The notes beneath the pieces were generated by a model. That model did no database searches. It saw only the letters and a program-made list of their open reading frames with translations, and was not told the origin of the DNA. From RGIG3701 sp030530205 (GTDB lineage: Bacteria > Planctomycetota > Planctomycetia > Pirellulales > Thermoguttaceae), in assembly GCA_030530205.1 (NCBI GenBank), contig JAUMVK010000076.1, positions 1 to 9,742 of the forward strand: 9,742 bases of DNA, written 5' to 3'. The position numbers and the translations under genes are program-made. Of the stretch, positions 1 through 6,705 are shown piece by piece; within the stretch, counting starts at the first letter, position 1, and every line of letters starts with the position of its first letter.

Positions 1-596
1 CGCAGCAGTCAGACCCTTACGAGGCCCCGACAACACCGCAGCCGTCTGATCCTTACGAGGCCACGCCTTCGCAGGAGACGCCGGCTCAGACGGAAACTCC
101 GAACGATCCTTACCAGCCCAAAGAGTCGCCCGAAACTTCTCAGGAGCCGGAAGCTCCCACTTCAGCCTGGCGTTCGAGTACTTCCAACCCTGCGGAAACC
201 TACGATTCTGGTATGGTGGGAGAATCTCCCATGATTATGACCCGGCAGGAGTCGAGTCGATACGAAAATCCGTGGGAGACGCAAAGTTCCAAGCCGCAAA
301 TGGAGGAAACGGCTTCGCCTGTAGTGAAGGTTCCCACAGAGCAGGCTGTAAATCAGAATCCAGGGGCGATTCAGGCCAGCCAGCCGCGTTATGTTGAAGT
401 TCGTCCACGCCGTCATTCTGCGAGTCGGCCGGCTCAAACTACTACGAGTCCAGCCCCAACCAATTCACCAGTGCAGCAGCCGACACAGCAGCCTTCCATT
501 CAGTATCAGCCGCCGCGTGAGATTCCCGCACAGCTTCCGCCTCCTGAACCGGGAACGCAAACACCGAAACCCTCAGGAGATGGACGAAAAGTCTGA
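1..596 (+). CDS. C-terminal part of a Pro/Gln/Thr-rich disordered protein (5' end outside window)
   Basis: The reading frame is open from the first complete codon (base 3) to a TGA at 594-596, with no upstream stop, so the gene starts outside the window. An internal ATG at 213 is possible, but the composition is the same on both sides of it, so I treat the whole stretch as one protein. About 197 residues are visible. They are dominated by Pro, Gln, Thr, Ser and Glu, with no hydrophobic segment, no Cys and no recognisable fold. A short motif recurs near the start: SDPYEA at codons beginning 9 and 45 (36 nt apart) and NDPYQP at 102. A basic patch (RPRRH) lies near base 400, and the tail is rich in Pro and Gln. 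This looks like the disordered tail of a larger protein. Function is unknown and I do not recognise the family. It ends about 55 bp before the apparent promoter of the next gene, so it probably belongs to a separate transcript. Confidence 0.75.
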   Translation, partial: QQSDPYEAPTTPQPSDPYEATPSQETPAQTETPNDPYQPKESPETSQEPEAPTSAWRSSTSNPAETYDSGMVGESPMIMTRQESSRYENPWETQSSKPQMEETASPVVKVPTEQAVNQNPGAIQASQPRYVEVRPRRHSASRPAQTTTSPAPTNSPVQQPTQQPSIQYQPPREIPAQLPPPEPGTQTPKPSGDGRKV

Positions 597-651
597 TTTA
601 AGAAAACTTGAGGAAAAAAAGGAAAAACGTTTGTTTTGACCCAAAATGATA

Positions 652-680
652 TTGCGCGGATTACCCGATTATGGTATAAA
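652..680 (+). promoter_or_regulatory. Putative sigma70-type promoter with extended -10
   Basis: In the 119-bp gap 597-715, TTGCGC at 652-657 lies exactly 17 bp before TATAAA at 675-680, and TGG precedes the latter, giving an extended -10. Initiation near 687 would leave a leader of about 30 nt before the ATG at 716. The gap is AT-richer than the surrounding genes. No other gene or strong hairpin is visible in it. Confidence 0.45.
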
Positions 681-705
681 TCCTACAGAAATTTATTTTG
701 ATGAT

Positions 706-710
706 GGGGA
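706..710 (+). promoter_or_regulatory. Ribosome binding site that selects the start at 716
   Basis: GGGGA at 706-710 is followed by five bases and then ATG at 716. The in-frame alternatives TTG 698 and ATG 701/704 have no purine-rich site upstream. The 716 start also gives a conventional short basic N-terminus for the lipoprotein signal peptide. Confidence 0.45.
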
Positions 711-715
711 TTTTC

Positions 716-1576
716 ATGCGCAATTTAAATTACGGTTTTATTTTCGGCCAAAATTCATTCAGATGGATGTGCCTGCTCGGGCTTTGGGTGGTTTTATGTC
801 TTAATGCCGGTTGCAGCAGTACGAATAATTTGACGCTCCAGGGCCAGATTTCCGACCTTCAGAACCAGCGTGTGGCCATTCAGAATGAACGTGACGCATG
901 GAAAAACCGTTATGAAGAGCTTGAAAATTCCAACCGTGTACAGGTTCACGCCATCGCGAGCAGCCAACAGCAGATCCAAACCCTGAAAGCCGAGCAGATC
1001 GTACTTCAGAAGCAGCTTAAAGACTCCCTCGACCAGGTTGCGACGGCACAAAAACAGAACGAATTTCTTTCCCAACAGCTCGCGAAGTACGAAGACATTC
1101 GGCGGCAGCAGGAGGGCGGAACGTCCATCGCGTCCAATAACAGCGAGCGGGCGATCGCCGAATCACGCATTCCCACCGTACCCGGTACTGTCGTAACTCA
1201 AAAGCCGAACGGCCAGATATGCTTCGAGCTTCCCGGAGAAACGCTTTTTGAAGAGTCCGGCGCGATCTCCCCCAAGGGCCAGACGCTCATACGTCAGACC
1301 GCCCAGGCGATCTCGGCGGCCTATCCCGGAGCGAAAGTGAATATTACGGGCCATTTGAGCTCTTTCCAGAAAGTCAGTACCGGCTTCAAAGACGCGAAAG
1401 AGCAGTCCATGTCGCAGGCGATGACCGTTCACGATGTTCTGGTCCGAGAAAATCTTCTTCCTTCCCAGGCCTTGAGCGTTTCGGCCTGCGGAACGTCGGA
1501 ACCGATCATTTCCTCTGGCACTCCGCAGGGGAAATTTCGTAACTACCGCGTGGAGTTCCTCGTGACTCCGCAATGA
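716..1576 (+). CDS. OmpA-like outer-envelope lipoprotein with long coiled coil
   Basis: Predicted 286-residue lipoprotein, likely anchored in the outer membrane and reaching toward peptidoglycan. From ATG 716, a signal peptide of about 32 residues ends in the lipobox LNAGC (lipidated Cys33). Residues about 39-132 form a Gln/Glu/Lys-rich coiled coil (LQGQISDLQNQ and onward). A Ser/Asn/Gly linker follows, then an OmpA/Pal/MotB-like domain at about 160-286 with LFEESGAISPKGQ, a GH motif at 212-213, the helix MSQAMTVHDVL and a closing RNYRVEF. The order matches a lipoprotein family I recall from Pirellulales planctomycetes. The usual GHTD is GHLS here and the usual RNRRVE is RNYRVE, so diaminopimelate binding may be lost (inference). 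GC is visibly lower than in the enzyme genes that follow. It ends 22 bp before the GH38-like gene with no terminator between, so the two may be co-transcribed. Confidence 0.85.
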   Translation: MRNLNYGFIFGQNSFRWMCLLGLWVVLCLNAGCSSTNNLTLQGQISDLQNQRVAIQNERDAWKNRYEELENSNRVQVHAIASSQQQIQTLKAEQIVLQKQLKDSLDQVATAQKQNEFLSQQLAKYEDIRRQQEGGTSIASNNSERAIAESRIPTVPGTVVTQKPNGQICFELPGETLFEESGAISPKGQTLIRQTAQAISAAYPGAKVNITGHLSSFQKVSTGFKDAKEQSMSQAMTVHDVLVRENLLPSQALSVSACGTSEPIISSGTPQGKFRNYRVEFLVTPQ

Positions 1577-1598
1577 TTTTAACCTTGCAGGTCATTTC

Positions 1599-4500
1599 AT
1601 GTCTAAATCCTTCCATTTTCTGTTGGTTTTCATTTTTCTCTTCACTTTTTTCCCTCCGCTGCTTGTTCAGGCGGAGCCCGGGATCAACGTCACCTCGATG
1701 GTGGACTGCGAGGCCCGCCAGCGCGTCATGCTGACCGGTTGGGACGCGAAGACGCTCGGGACTCCAGCGACACTGGCGGTCTTCCACGACGGCAAACTCC
1801 TGGCCGAGTCTGATCTGAATATTCTCACGCAGGACTACTGCGCGAAGCTGCGCCGCCCGGGGGACGCGAGTCCGATGGACTACGAGCCACTTGACGTCAC
1901 GTGGGTCGTGAAGGATCCCTCGGGAAAAACGCTCAAAACGTTTGAATCGACGTGGACCAGACCTCGCGAGTGGACGATTTATATGATCTCCTCGACCCAC
2001 TGCGATATTGGGCTGCACAATTCGCAGTACCACCAGCGCCGGATGAGCGTCCAGTACGCTGAAAAAGTCGCCCAACTCGCCGACCAGACGAACGACCGGC
2101 CCGAGGCGTCACGCTACCGCTACATGATGGAAGGAACGTGGTTTTGGGGGAACTACGAGCAGGACCGCGGCGAACTGGCTGCCCGTGAGTACGTGCAAAA
2201 GTACGTCCTGCCGGGCCGCGTCGGGATCGGCTGCACCGCCGCCGGGAATCACACGCAGTCGTATGGTTTCGAGGAATTGTGCCGCAGCGCGTACGGGAAG
2301 CAGGCGCTCACCGACCGTTGGGGGATCCAGTCTGACACGATGGTCATGAGCGACAATAACGGGATCACGTGGTCGCTGGTCGGGCCGTACTGCGAGGCGG
2401 GGATCCGCAATATTCTGTTCAACCCGAACCAGTGGAACCCTTTGCCCTCGACCATCTGGAAAATGCGTGAGGACGTTCCGGGAGGCAACTGGAACCCGGA
2501 CGCGCACGGCGGCGGCTCCCGAATTGACGTTTCGTACGATTCGCCGCTTCCGATGGTTTTTTACTGGCAGGGCGTGAACCCGGACGAGAAGATCCTGGTC
2601 TGGTGCAGCACGCAGTACGATAAAGGCGGGTGGCGTTTCGGCGTGCTTAGTCATTCGGTCCCGAGCGACTGGAAACCGATGGTCGAGAAAATGGGCCGCC
2701 AGCTTACGCTTCTGGAGGGGCGCTACCCGTTTGACCTTTGGGTCTTCCCGGGCTACTCGGACGATGAGGCACCGAGTGACTGGCAGTCGCGTCTTGCGAC
2801 CGCGTGGAACGAGAAATGGATCAACCCGAAGCTACGCACGACGGGGAATCTTTCGGAGCCGTTCAACCTCTTGCGCGAGCGGTTCGACGCCCAGATCCCG
2901 GTTTTGCGCGGCGACATGACGTGCTCGTGGGCGCAGCATACGATTTGCGCTCCAGAGATCCTGGCGCAGAAATTCCATGTGGACCGTGCGCTTCCGACGG
3001 CCGAGAAACTGGCGTCGCTGGCGGCGATGAACGTCCCGGGCTTTGCGTACCCGTCCGTGGAATTCCGCCGGGCATGGGACCAGCTGATCTGGAACGACGA
3101 GCACTCCTACGGAGTGAGTGGCTACCAGGGCCGCCGCGTGTACGAGACGTGGCTCCAGCACCGCGACTGGGTCGATAAAGCGGAAAAAACGGCCGCGGAC
3201 GAATCGCAGCGCGCACTGACCGCACTCGCTCAAACGATGAACGCCCCGAAGGGCGCGGTGGTAGTTTTCAACCCGTCCACGTTTGAGAGGTCGGAGATTT
3301 TGGAGGTTTCGCTTCCGGATGGGCAGAAAGTCCGTTTCCGCACACCGAAACTCGCGCCGATGAGCGTGACGATGATCCGGAGGGCCGGCGTCCCCGCCGG
3401 TCAAGAAACGGGGACGACGCTTCCAGCGTCGTCAGACCCGACCCTTCCACCCACGATCGAAAACCGGTTTTACCGCGTGAAATTCGCCGCCGACGGCTCC
3501 ATCGCGTCGATTTTCGATAAAGAATTGAATCGTGAGCTGATCGACCCCAATGCGCCGTACCGCGCGAACCAGTTCGTGTACACGCAGGACAATCACAGGA
3601 CTTTCGTCTCGCCCGAGCGCGCAGCATTTACGGTTTCCAGCGACGAATTCGGCGTGACGGTTACTGCAAAGATGGACGAGCCGCACTCGCAGGCCGCGAT
3701 CACGCAGACGGTTTTTCTCCCGAACGATGAAAAGTGGATATCGCTCGACAATCAGATGAATCACGTGCGGGACCTGATCAACAAAAACCGCTACTACCGC
3801 TACGGCTACTACGCCTTCCCGTTTGACGTGCCGGACGGAAAGTTTCACGTGGAACTCAATGGCGTGATGGCGGAGCCGAAAAAAGACGTGACCGGCCACG
3901 GGACGGACGTTTACCTCGCGGCGCGGGATTTTGCCGGGGTCCAAAACGCCGATTTTGGCGTGGAGCTGATCCAACTCGACAGTCACCTGGTCGAGTTCGG
4001 CCGGATCGCGCCGGATAAAACGGACTTTGGGAAACCGCTCGAAACGACGCACTTGTACTCGTACATTTTCACGGACTGGCTCCAGATGCACAAAACGGGC
4101 GGTTCGTACGTGAATCCCCGCTTCCGTTACGTCCTGACGTCGCACCGGGGGACTTTCGCCGAGGCGCAGATCCCGCGTCTTGCCGAGCGTTTCACCACGC
4201 CGCTGGTCTGGCAAATTGCCGCAGGAGGAACGGCTTCTTCCGGAAACGCGCCCGCACTCCCGGCGGACTTTTCCGCTCTCCCGGCCAACGTGACGCTCCT
4301 GACGCTCAAACGGGCGGAAAACCCCGACGGCGGCTTCATCGCCCGCTTCCACGAAACGACCGGCCAGGGCGCGGTGATCCGTTTCCCGAACGCGGTCCGG
4401 TGCACGGTCACGGAGCAGCCGATCCCCGACGCGAAACCCACGGGCGAGTTCATGCTCAAACCGTTCGGGTTCCTGACGCTCCGTTTCGCCCCGGCGCAGA

Positions 4501-5159
4501 AAATCGCCTCGACAGTTCAGGACCTGAAAGCGGCCGAAACGACCGACGTTTCCGTGCGTTTGACGTGGAAACCGGCGGCGGCGCCCGAACTTGGCGGGGC
4601 GATGTACCGAGTGTACCGCGGTGAGTTCGCCGGCTTTGCGCCCGACGCGTTCCACCTGGTCAAGACTGTCGCGGAGCCGGAATTCACGGACGTGAATCTG
4701 AATCCCGGCACGGCGTACTTCTACCGCGTCCAGCCGGAGATCGTCTCAGGCTCCCCGAAACTCGGCGAGGTGAGCGCGGTCCTTGAAGCGCCGACCCTCG
4801 AAGTCACGCCGGAGCACGACTCGGACCCGGCCCCGATCGGAAGCCTTTACACCGGTCTGGTCTCGGAACCGAAAGCGGCGACGGGCGAGGCGGACGATCT
4901 GCTTTATCTCGAGTGGGGGCAGAACATGGAGTCGGATTTCTCGCACTACGAGCTTTACAGAAGCACCGAGAAGGGGTTCACGCCGGATGAAAAGACTTTC
5001 GTGACGAACGTGGAGCGTGGCGAATACCGCATGGGCCTCTACGCCGACCGTGGCCTGGGCGAGCACACGACGTACTACTACCGCGTCCGTGCCGTGGATA
5101 AAGCGGGGCACAAAAGCCCGTTTTCGCCGGAGTTCAGCGGGACGACTAAAGAGAATTGA
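1599..5159 (+). CDS. Secreted GH38-like (alpha-mannosidase superfamily) glycoside hydrolase with two FnIII-like modules
   Basis: A 1186-residue exported enzyme expected to cleave alpha-mannosidic or related linkages at a metal centre. The signal peptide (1-25, ending LLVQA) precedes a small N-terminal beta domain (about 26-120). The GH38-like barrel begins with TIYMISSTHCDIG. Candidate metal ligands and catalytic residues in family order are His134 and Asp136 (HCD), Asp252 in SDNNGITW (putative nucleophile and ligand) and His502 in NDEHSYG. All four GH38-type positions are filled. A short linker (about 595-617) leads to the GH38 C-terminal beta-sandwich, opening with IENRFYRVKF and SIFDKELNREL. 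Two fibronectin III-like modules follow at about 970-1068 and 1080-1183, each with a YFYRV/YYYRV strand. Many GH38 proteins lack such modules, so this one is long. The start ATG 1599 has only a weak AGGT (1589-1592). It converges on the GH43 gene. Substrate is not decided; GH38-like clade members may not act on mannose. Confidence 0.85.
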   Translation: MSKSFHFLLVFIFLFTFFPPLLVQAEPGINVTSMVDCEARQRVMLTGWDAKTLGTPATLAVFHDGKLLAESDLNILTQDYCAKLRRPGDASPMDYEPLDVTWVVKDPSGKTLKTFESTWTRPREWTIYMISSTHCDIGLHNSQYHQRRMSVQYAEKVAQLADQTNDRPEASRYRYMMEGTWFWGNYEQDRGELAAREYVQKYVLPGRVGIGCTAAGNHTQSYGFEELCRSAYGKQALTDRWGIQSDTMVMSDNNGITWSLVGPYCEAGIRNILFNPNQWNPLPSTIWKMREDVPGGNWNPDAHGGGSRIDVSYDSPLPMVFYWQGVNPDEKILVWCSTQYDKGGWRFGVLSHSVPSDWKPMVEKMGRQLTLLEGRYPFDLWVFPGYSDDEAPSDWQSRLATAWNEKWINPKLRTTGNLSEPFNLLRERFDAQIPVLRGDMTCSWAQHTICAPEILAQKFHVDRALPTAEKLASLAAMNVPGFAYPSVEFRRAWDQLIWNDEHSYGVSGYQGRRVYETWLQHRDWVDKAEKTAADESQRALTALAQTMNAPKGAVVVFNPSTFERSEILEVSLPDGQKVRFRTPKLAPMSVTMIRRAGVPAGQETGTTLPASSDPTLPPTIENRFYRVKFAADGSIASIFDKELNRELIDPNAPYRANQFVYTQDNHRTFVSPERAAFTVSSDEFGVTVTAKMDEPHSQAAITQTVFLPNDEKWISLDNQMNHVRDLINKNRYYRYGYYAFPFDVPDGKFHVELNGVMAEPKKDVTGHGTDVYLAARDFAGVQNADFGVELIQLDSHLVEFGRIAPDKTDFGKPLETTHLYSYIFTDWLQMHKTGGSYVNPRFRYVLTSHRGTFAEAQIPRLAERFTTPLVWQIAAGGTASSGNAPALPADFSALPANVTLLTLKRAENPDGGFIARFHETTGQGAVIRFPNAVRCTVTEQPIPDAKPTGEFMLKPFGFLTLRFAPAQKIASTVQDLKAAETTDVSVRLTWKPAAAPELGGAMYRVYRGEFAGFAPDAFHLVKTVAEPEFTDVNLNPGTAYFYRVQPEIVSGSPKLGEVSAVLEAPTLEVTPEHDSDPAPIGSLYTGLVSEPKAATGEADDLLYLEWGQNMESDFSHYELYRSTEKGFTPDEKTFVTNVERGEYRMGLYADRGLGEHTTYYYRVRAVDKAGHKSPFSPEFSGTTKEN
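3385..3400. repeat. Small perfect palindrome inside the GH38-like gene
   Basis: CCGGCG (3385-3390), a TCCC loop, and CGCCGG (3395-3400) form a 6-bp perfect inverted repeat. It lies nine bases upstream of the 24-bp shared repeat at 3409-3432 and in the same linker-coding stretch. In a GC-rich gene a 6-bp stem could occur by chance. Confidence 0.4.
3409..3432 (+). repeat. In-frame copy of the 24-bp hairpin repeat within the GH38-like gene
   Basis: Bases 3409-3432 are identical over 24 bp to 5186-5209, in the same orientation. The core is ACGACGCT, loop TCC, AGCGTCGT, a perfect 8-bp stem. Here it is read in frame as part of TGTTLPASS (residues about 605-612), in the Pro/Thr/Ser-rich linker joining the central part of the GH38-like enzyme to its C-terminal beta-sandwich. 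That is a position where extra residues are tolerated, consistent with insertion of a repeat into a gene. Confidence 0.75.
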
Positions 5160-5190
5160 CCGGGCAGGGCGGTTTCAAAATCTTGCGGGG

Positions 5191-5213
5191 ACGACGCTTC
5201 CAGCGTCGTTTTT
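5191..5213 (+). terminator. Rho-independent-type terminator of the GH38-like gene
   Basis: A perfect 8-bp GC-rich stem (ACGACGCT / AGCGTCGT, 3-nt TCC loop) is directly followed by a run of five T (5209-5213). It starts 31 bp after the GH38 stop codon. The same hairpin without the T run occurs inside the gene at 3414-3432. Confidence 0.55.
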
Positions 5214-5290
5214 AAAGGCCCCCTCCTTGAGGGTACCGGCTCGCGCAGCGAGACTGGGGGCGTTGCGTGAACACGCCCTTTAACTCACCC

Positions 5291-5327
5291 GGCGCGTAAT
5301 TCCGGCCATTGGCCTCCATTTACCGCC
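5291..5327 (-). repeat. GTAAT palindrome, copy 1 (GGCC type)
   Basis: Outer arms are GTAAT and ATTTAC, with one extra T relative to the standard copy. Inner tetramers are GGCC and GGCC around an ATT loop, and flanking GGCGC and CGCC can extend the stem. It is reversed relative to the GGCGGTAATGGA orientation. It lies in tandem unit A. Confidence 0.85.
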
Positions 5328-5338
5328 TTCCAGCGTCG

Positions 5339-5363
5339 TTTTTAAAGGCCCCTCCTTGAGGGG
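5339..5363 (-). terminator. Possible terminator for the GH43 gene
   Basis: CCCCTC (5349-5354) and GAGGGG (5358-5363) form a 6-bp stem with a 3-nt loop. Read on the minus strand the hairpin is followed by CC and then TTTAAAAA, an imperfect U-tract. It lies about 86 bp past the GH43 stop. The equivalent hairpin in tandem unit A has a 5-bp stem. Confidence 0.35.
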
Positions 5364-5419
5364 ACCGGCTCGCGCAGCGAGACTGGGGGCGTTGCGTGAA
5401 CACGCCCTTTAACTCACCC

Positions 5420-5456
5420 GGCGCGTAATTCCGGCGATTGGCCTCCATTTACCGCC
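5420..5456 (-). repeat. GTAAT palindrome, copy 2 (GGCC type, one mismatch)
   Basis: The duplicate of copy 1 in tandem unit B, with the left tetramer changed to GGCG, which breaks one pair of the inner stem. The complement of its right arm supplies the TAA stop codon of the GH43 gene (5449-5451). Confidence 0.85.
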
Positions 5457-6540
5457 TTCCAGAGACGCTGGGCCCTTCCCGCCGCTTTTGGAAGGAGGGT
5501 GTTTTGCCTTCCACGTGCGGGAAACCATCTTCGTCCCAGACCATTTTGTCCATGAAGAAATGCCGGGTCCGGAACCCGTCCAGCGACGTGTAGGCGTGGT
5601 AGTAGAGCCACCAGTCGCCGTTCGCGTCCACAAAAACCGAATTATGCCCCGGCCCCGCCACGCTTTTTGATGCGCTTTTGGGCGAGGTTTTCGGGGCTTT
5701 TACGACCAGATTACCGTACGTCGTGCCGTGACCGGAGCGCGTGATCGGCACGCCGTCCACGCCGCAGTAAGGGCCGCGAATATTTTTCGCCCGGGCAACG
5801 TAAACTTTGTAGGTCGATTTTTCTTTTTCGCAGCACGTTCCGACGCTTCCGAAGTAGTAATAGAACTCCCCTTTCTTCACGATGTAACTTCCCTCGTAGG
5901 TGGAACCGTCCCACGGGCCGGGGTAGCCGGCGAGGAGGGTTTTGTGCGCTTTCTGGTATTCGACGCCGTTGAGGCACGCCGTTCCGTCGCGGGTCAGCTC
6001 GATCAGGTAAATGCCGCGGAACGACCCCACGACCATGAACACGGAGCCGTCCTCCTCCACGAAAACCTGCGGGTCGATGCAGTTTTCGATCCCGATTTCT
6101 GTGCAGTTGAAGAGTTTCCCCTGATCGACGTACGGCCCGGAAACGTTTTCCGCGACGGCGTACCCGATCCCGCACGGCAGGCCCCACGCGCTGAGCGAGT
6201 AGTAGTAGATCCATCGGCCTTGAACTTTTCGGACGTCCGGCGCCCAGACCTCGGCGTTGATCGGTCGGCCGTAATATTCATTTCCCCACGTTGGTTTGGG
6301 GATGATGTTTCGGGAGTGGATCTGCCACGTGCAGCCGTCGCGGCTTTTCAAAACGAGTCGCCGGGTCGAGAAGGCGTAGAGCCAGCCGTCGTCGCCCTGA
6401 ATGACGGAGGGGTCCGCAACGCCCTGATCGACCGCCCTCCCGCGGGCATTCCGGATCAGGACCGGGTTGGAATACTCCGCCGCGGAACACGAAAGCGCCA
6501 GGAGGCAAATAAACGAGTTGAAAAAGAGGGAGCGGAGCAT
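5449..6540 (-). CDS. Secreted GH43 five-bladed beta-propeller glycosidase (arabinanase/arabinofuranosidase/xylosidase type)
   Basis: A 363-residue exported enzyme that should hydrolyse arabinan, arabinoxylan or a related pentose-containing glycan with inversion. The N-terminus is a signal peptide of about 20 residues (LLALSCSA|AEYS); LALSC could instead be a poor lipobox. GH43 landmarks are in order: VADPSVI with Asp43 as candidate general base, WAPDV with Asp102, CIDPQVF with Asp156 as candidate pKa modulator, STYEGSYI with Glu217 as candidate general acid, and GPGHNSVF with His299, which in arabinanases sits at the central metal site. The end (WDEDGFPHVEGKTPS) is the usual closing blade, so the domain is complete. 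A Lys/Ser/Pro-rich insert (about 281-294) precedes the GHNS blade. The last residues GRR and the TAA stop lie in repeat sequence. Start ATG 6538-6540 has no Shine-Dalgarno; the leader is pyrimidine-rich. Exact substrate is unclear. Confidence 0.88.
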   Translation of the reverse strand: MLRSLFFNSFICLLALSCSAAEYSNPVLIRNARGRAVDQGVADPSVIQGDDGWLYAFSTRRLVLKSRDGCTWQIHSRNIIPKPTWGNEYYGRPINAEVWAPDVRKVQGRWIYYYSLSAWGLPCGIGYAVAENVSGPYVDQGKLFNCTEIGIENCIDPQVFVEEDGSVFMVVGSFRGIYLIELTRDGTACLNGVEYQKAHKTLLAGYPGPWDGSTYEGSYIVKKGEFYYYFGSVGTCCEKEKSTYKVYVARAKNIRGPYCGVDGVPITRSGHGTTYGNLVVKAPKTSPKSASKSVAGPGHNSVFVDANGDWWLYYHAYTSLDGFRTRHFFMDKMVWDEDGFPHVEGKTPSFQKRREGPSVSGRR

Positions 6541-6546
6541 AATTAA

Positions 6547-6590
6547 GTGAGGAGTTAGGAGTGAGGAGTTAGGAGTTGAGTGAGGATGAA
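6547..6590 (+). repeat. GGAGTTA/GGAGTGA heptamer leader
   Basis: A 14-bp unit GTGAGGAGTTAGGA occurs twice in tandem (6547-6560 and 6561-6574), followed by a degenerate part to 6590. It is made of heptamers GGAGTTA and GGAGTGA. On the minus strand, where the GH43 messenger is read, it is a repeated CTCCTAA/CTCCTCA tract ending six bases before the ATG. Its bases 6552-6570 are identical to 9508-9526. Confidence 0.8.
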
Positions 6591-6591
6591 A

Positions 6592-6625
6592 GGCGGTAAT
6601 GGAGCGCGTAGCGCGGAATTACGCG
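6592..6625 (+). repeat. GTAAT palindrome, copy 3 (GCGC type)
   Basis: GTAAT-GGA-[GCGC]-GTA-[GCGC]-GGA-ATTAC, flanked by GGCG on the left and GCGTT on the right. Forward orientation. It is the left arm of the pair with copy 4. Confidence 0.9.
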
Positions 6626-6654
6626 TTAGGTTCGGGGCCGGAGGAGTTTCGGCC

Positions 6655-6690
6655 GGCGCGTAATTCCGGCCTCCGGCCTCCATTACCGCC
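6655..6690 (-). repeat. GTAAT palindrome, copy 4 (GGCC type)
   Basis: Complement of GTAAT-GGA-[GGCC]-GGA-[GGCC]-GGA-ATTAC, with flanks GGCGC and CGCC that extend the stem by four pairs around one bulged C. It begins 15 bp past the stop codon of the 925-residue gene, in a position to act on its transcript end. Confidence 0.9.
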
Positions 6691-6705
6691 TTCCGTTTTC
6701 ACTCC

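Larger units (their letters stand above)
5198..5456. repeat. Tandem duplication, two units of 130 and 129 bp
   Basis: Unit A is 5198-5327 and unit B is 5328-5456. By direct comparison they differ at only three places: a run of five versus four C (near 5219-5223 and 5349-5352), T5234 versus G5363, and C5307 versus G5436. Each unit carries, in order, the right arm of the ACGACGCT hairpin, a CCCTC/GAGGG hairpin, a CTCGC/GCGAG hairpin, a GCGTG/CACGC hairpin and one copy of the GTAAT palindrome. CTTCCAG stands at the start of A, at the A/B junction and just after B, which suggests the short homology that made the duplication. The last eight bases of unit B are the 3' end of the GH43 gene. Confidence 0.9.

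Noticed and set aside
597..640. Terminator after the first partial gene
   Set aside because: The region is A-rich with a T-rich stretch, but only very short AT pairings are possible, with no GC stem.
636..641. TTGACC as -35 box for the OmpA-like gene
   Set aside because: It is 33 bp from TATAAA, too far. TTGCGC at 652-657 has the proper 17-bp spacing.
3432..4655. 407-codon open frame on the - strand inside the GH38-like gene
   Set aside because: Arg/Val-rich shadow of the real gene, whose GH38 and fibronectin III-like motifs run continuously through this stretch.
5221..5280. tRNA or small structured RNA gene in the hairpin-rich tandem unit
   Set aside because: The hairpins are separate, short stems with no cloverleaf, anticodon arm or CCA end, and are better explained as repeat or terminator pieces.
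5017..5283. Small + strand open frame spanning the end of the GH38-like gene and the tandem repeat
   Set aside because: It overlaps the GH38 end in another frame, is Arg/Ala-rich, and runs into non-coding repeats.
5728..6546. 272-codon open frame on the + strand opposite GH43
   Set aside because: Antisense to clear GH43 motifs; composition is that of a shadow frame and there is no ribosome binding site.
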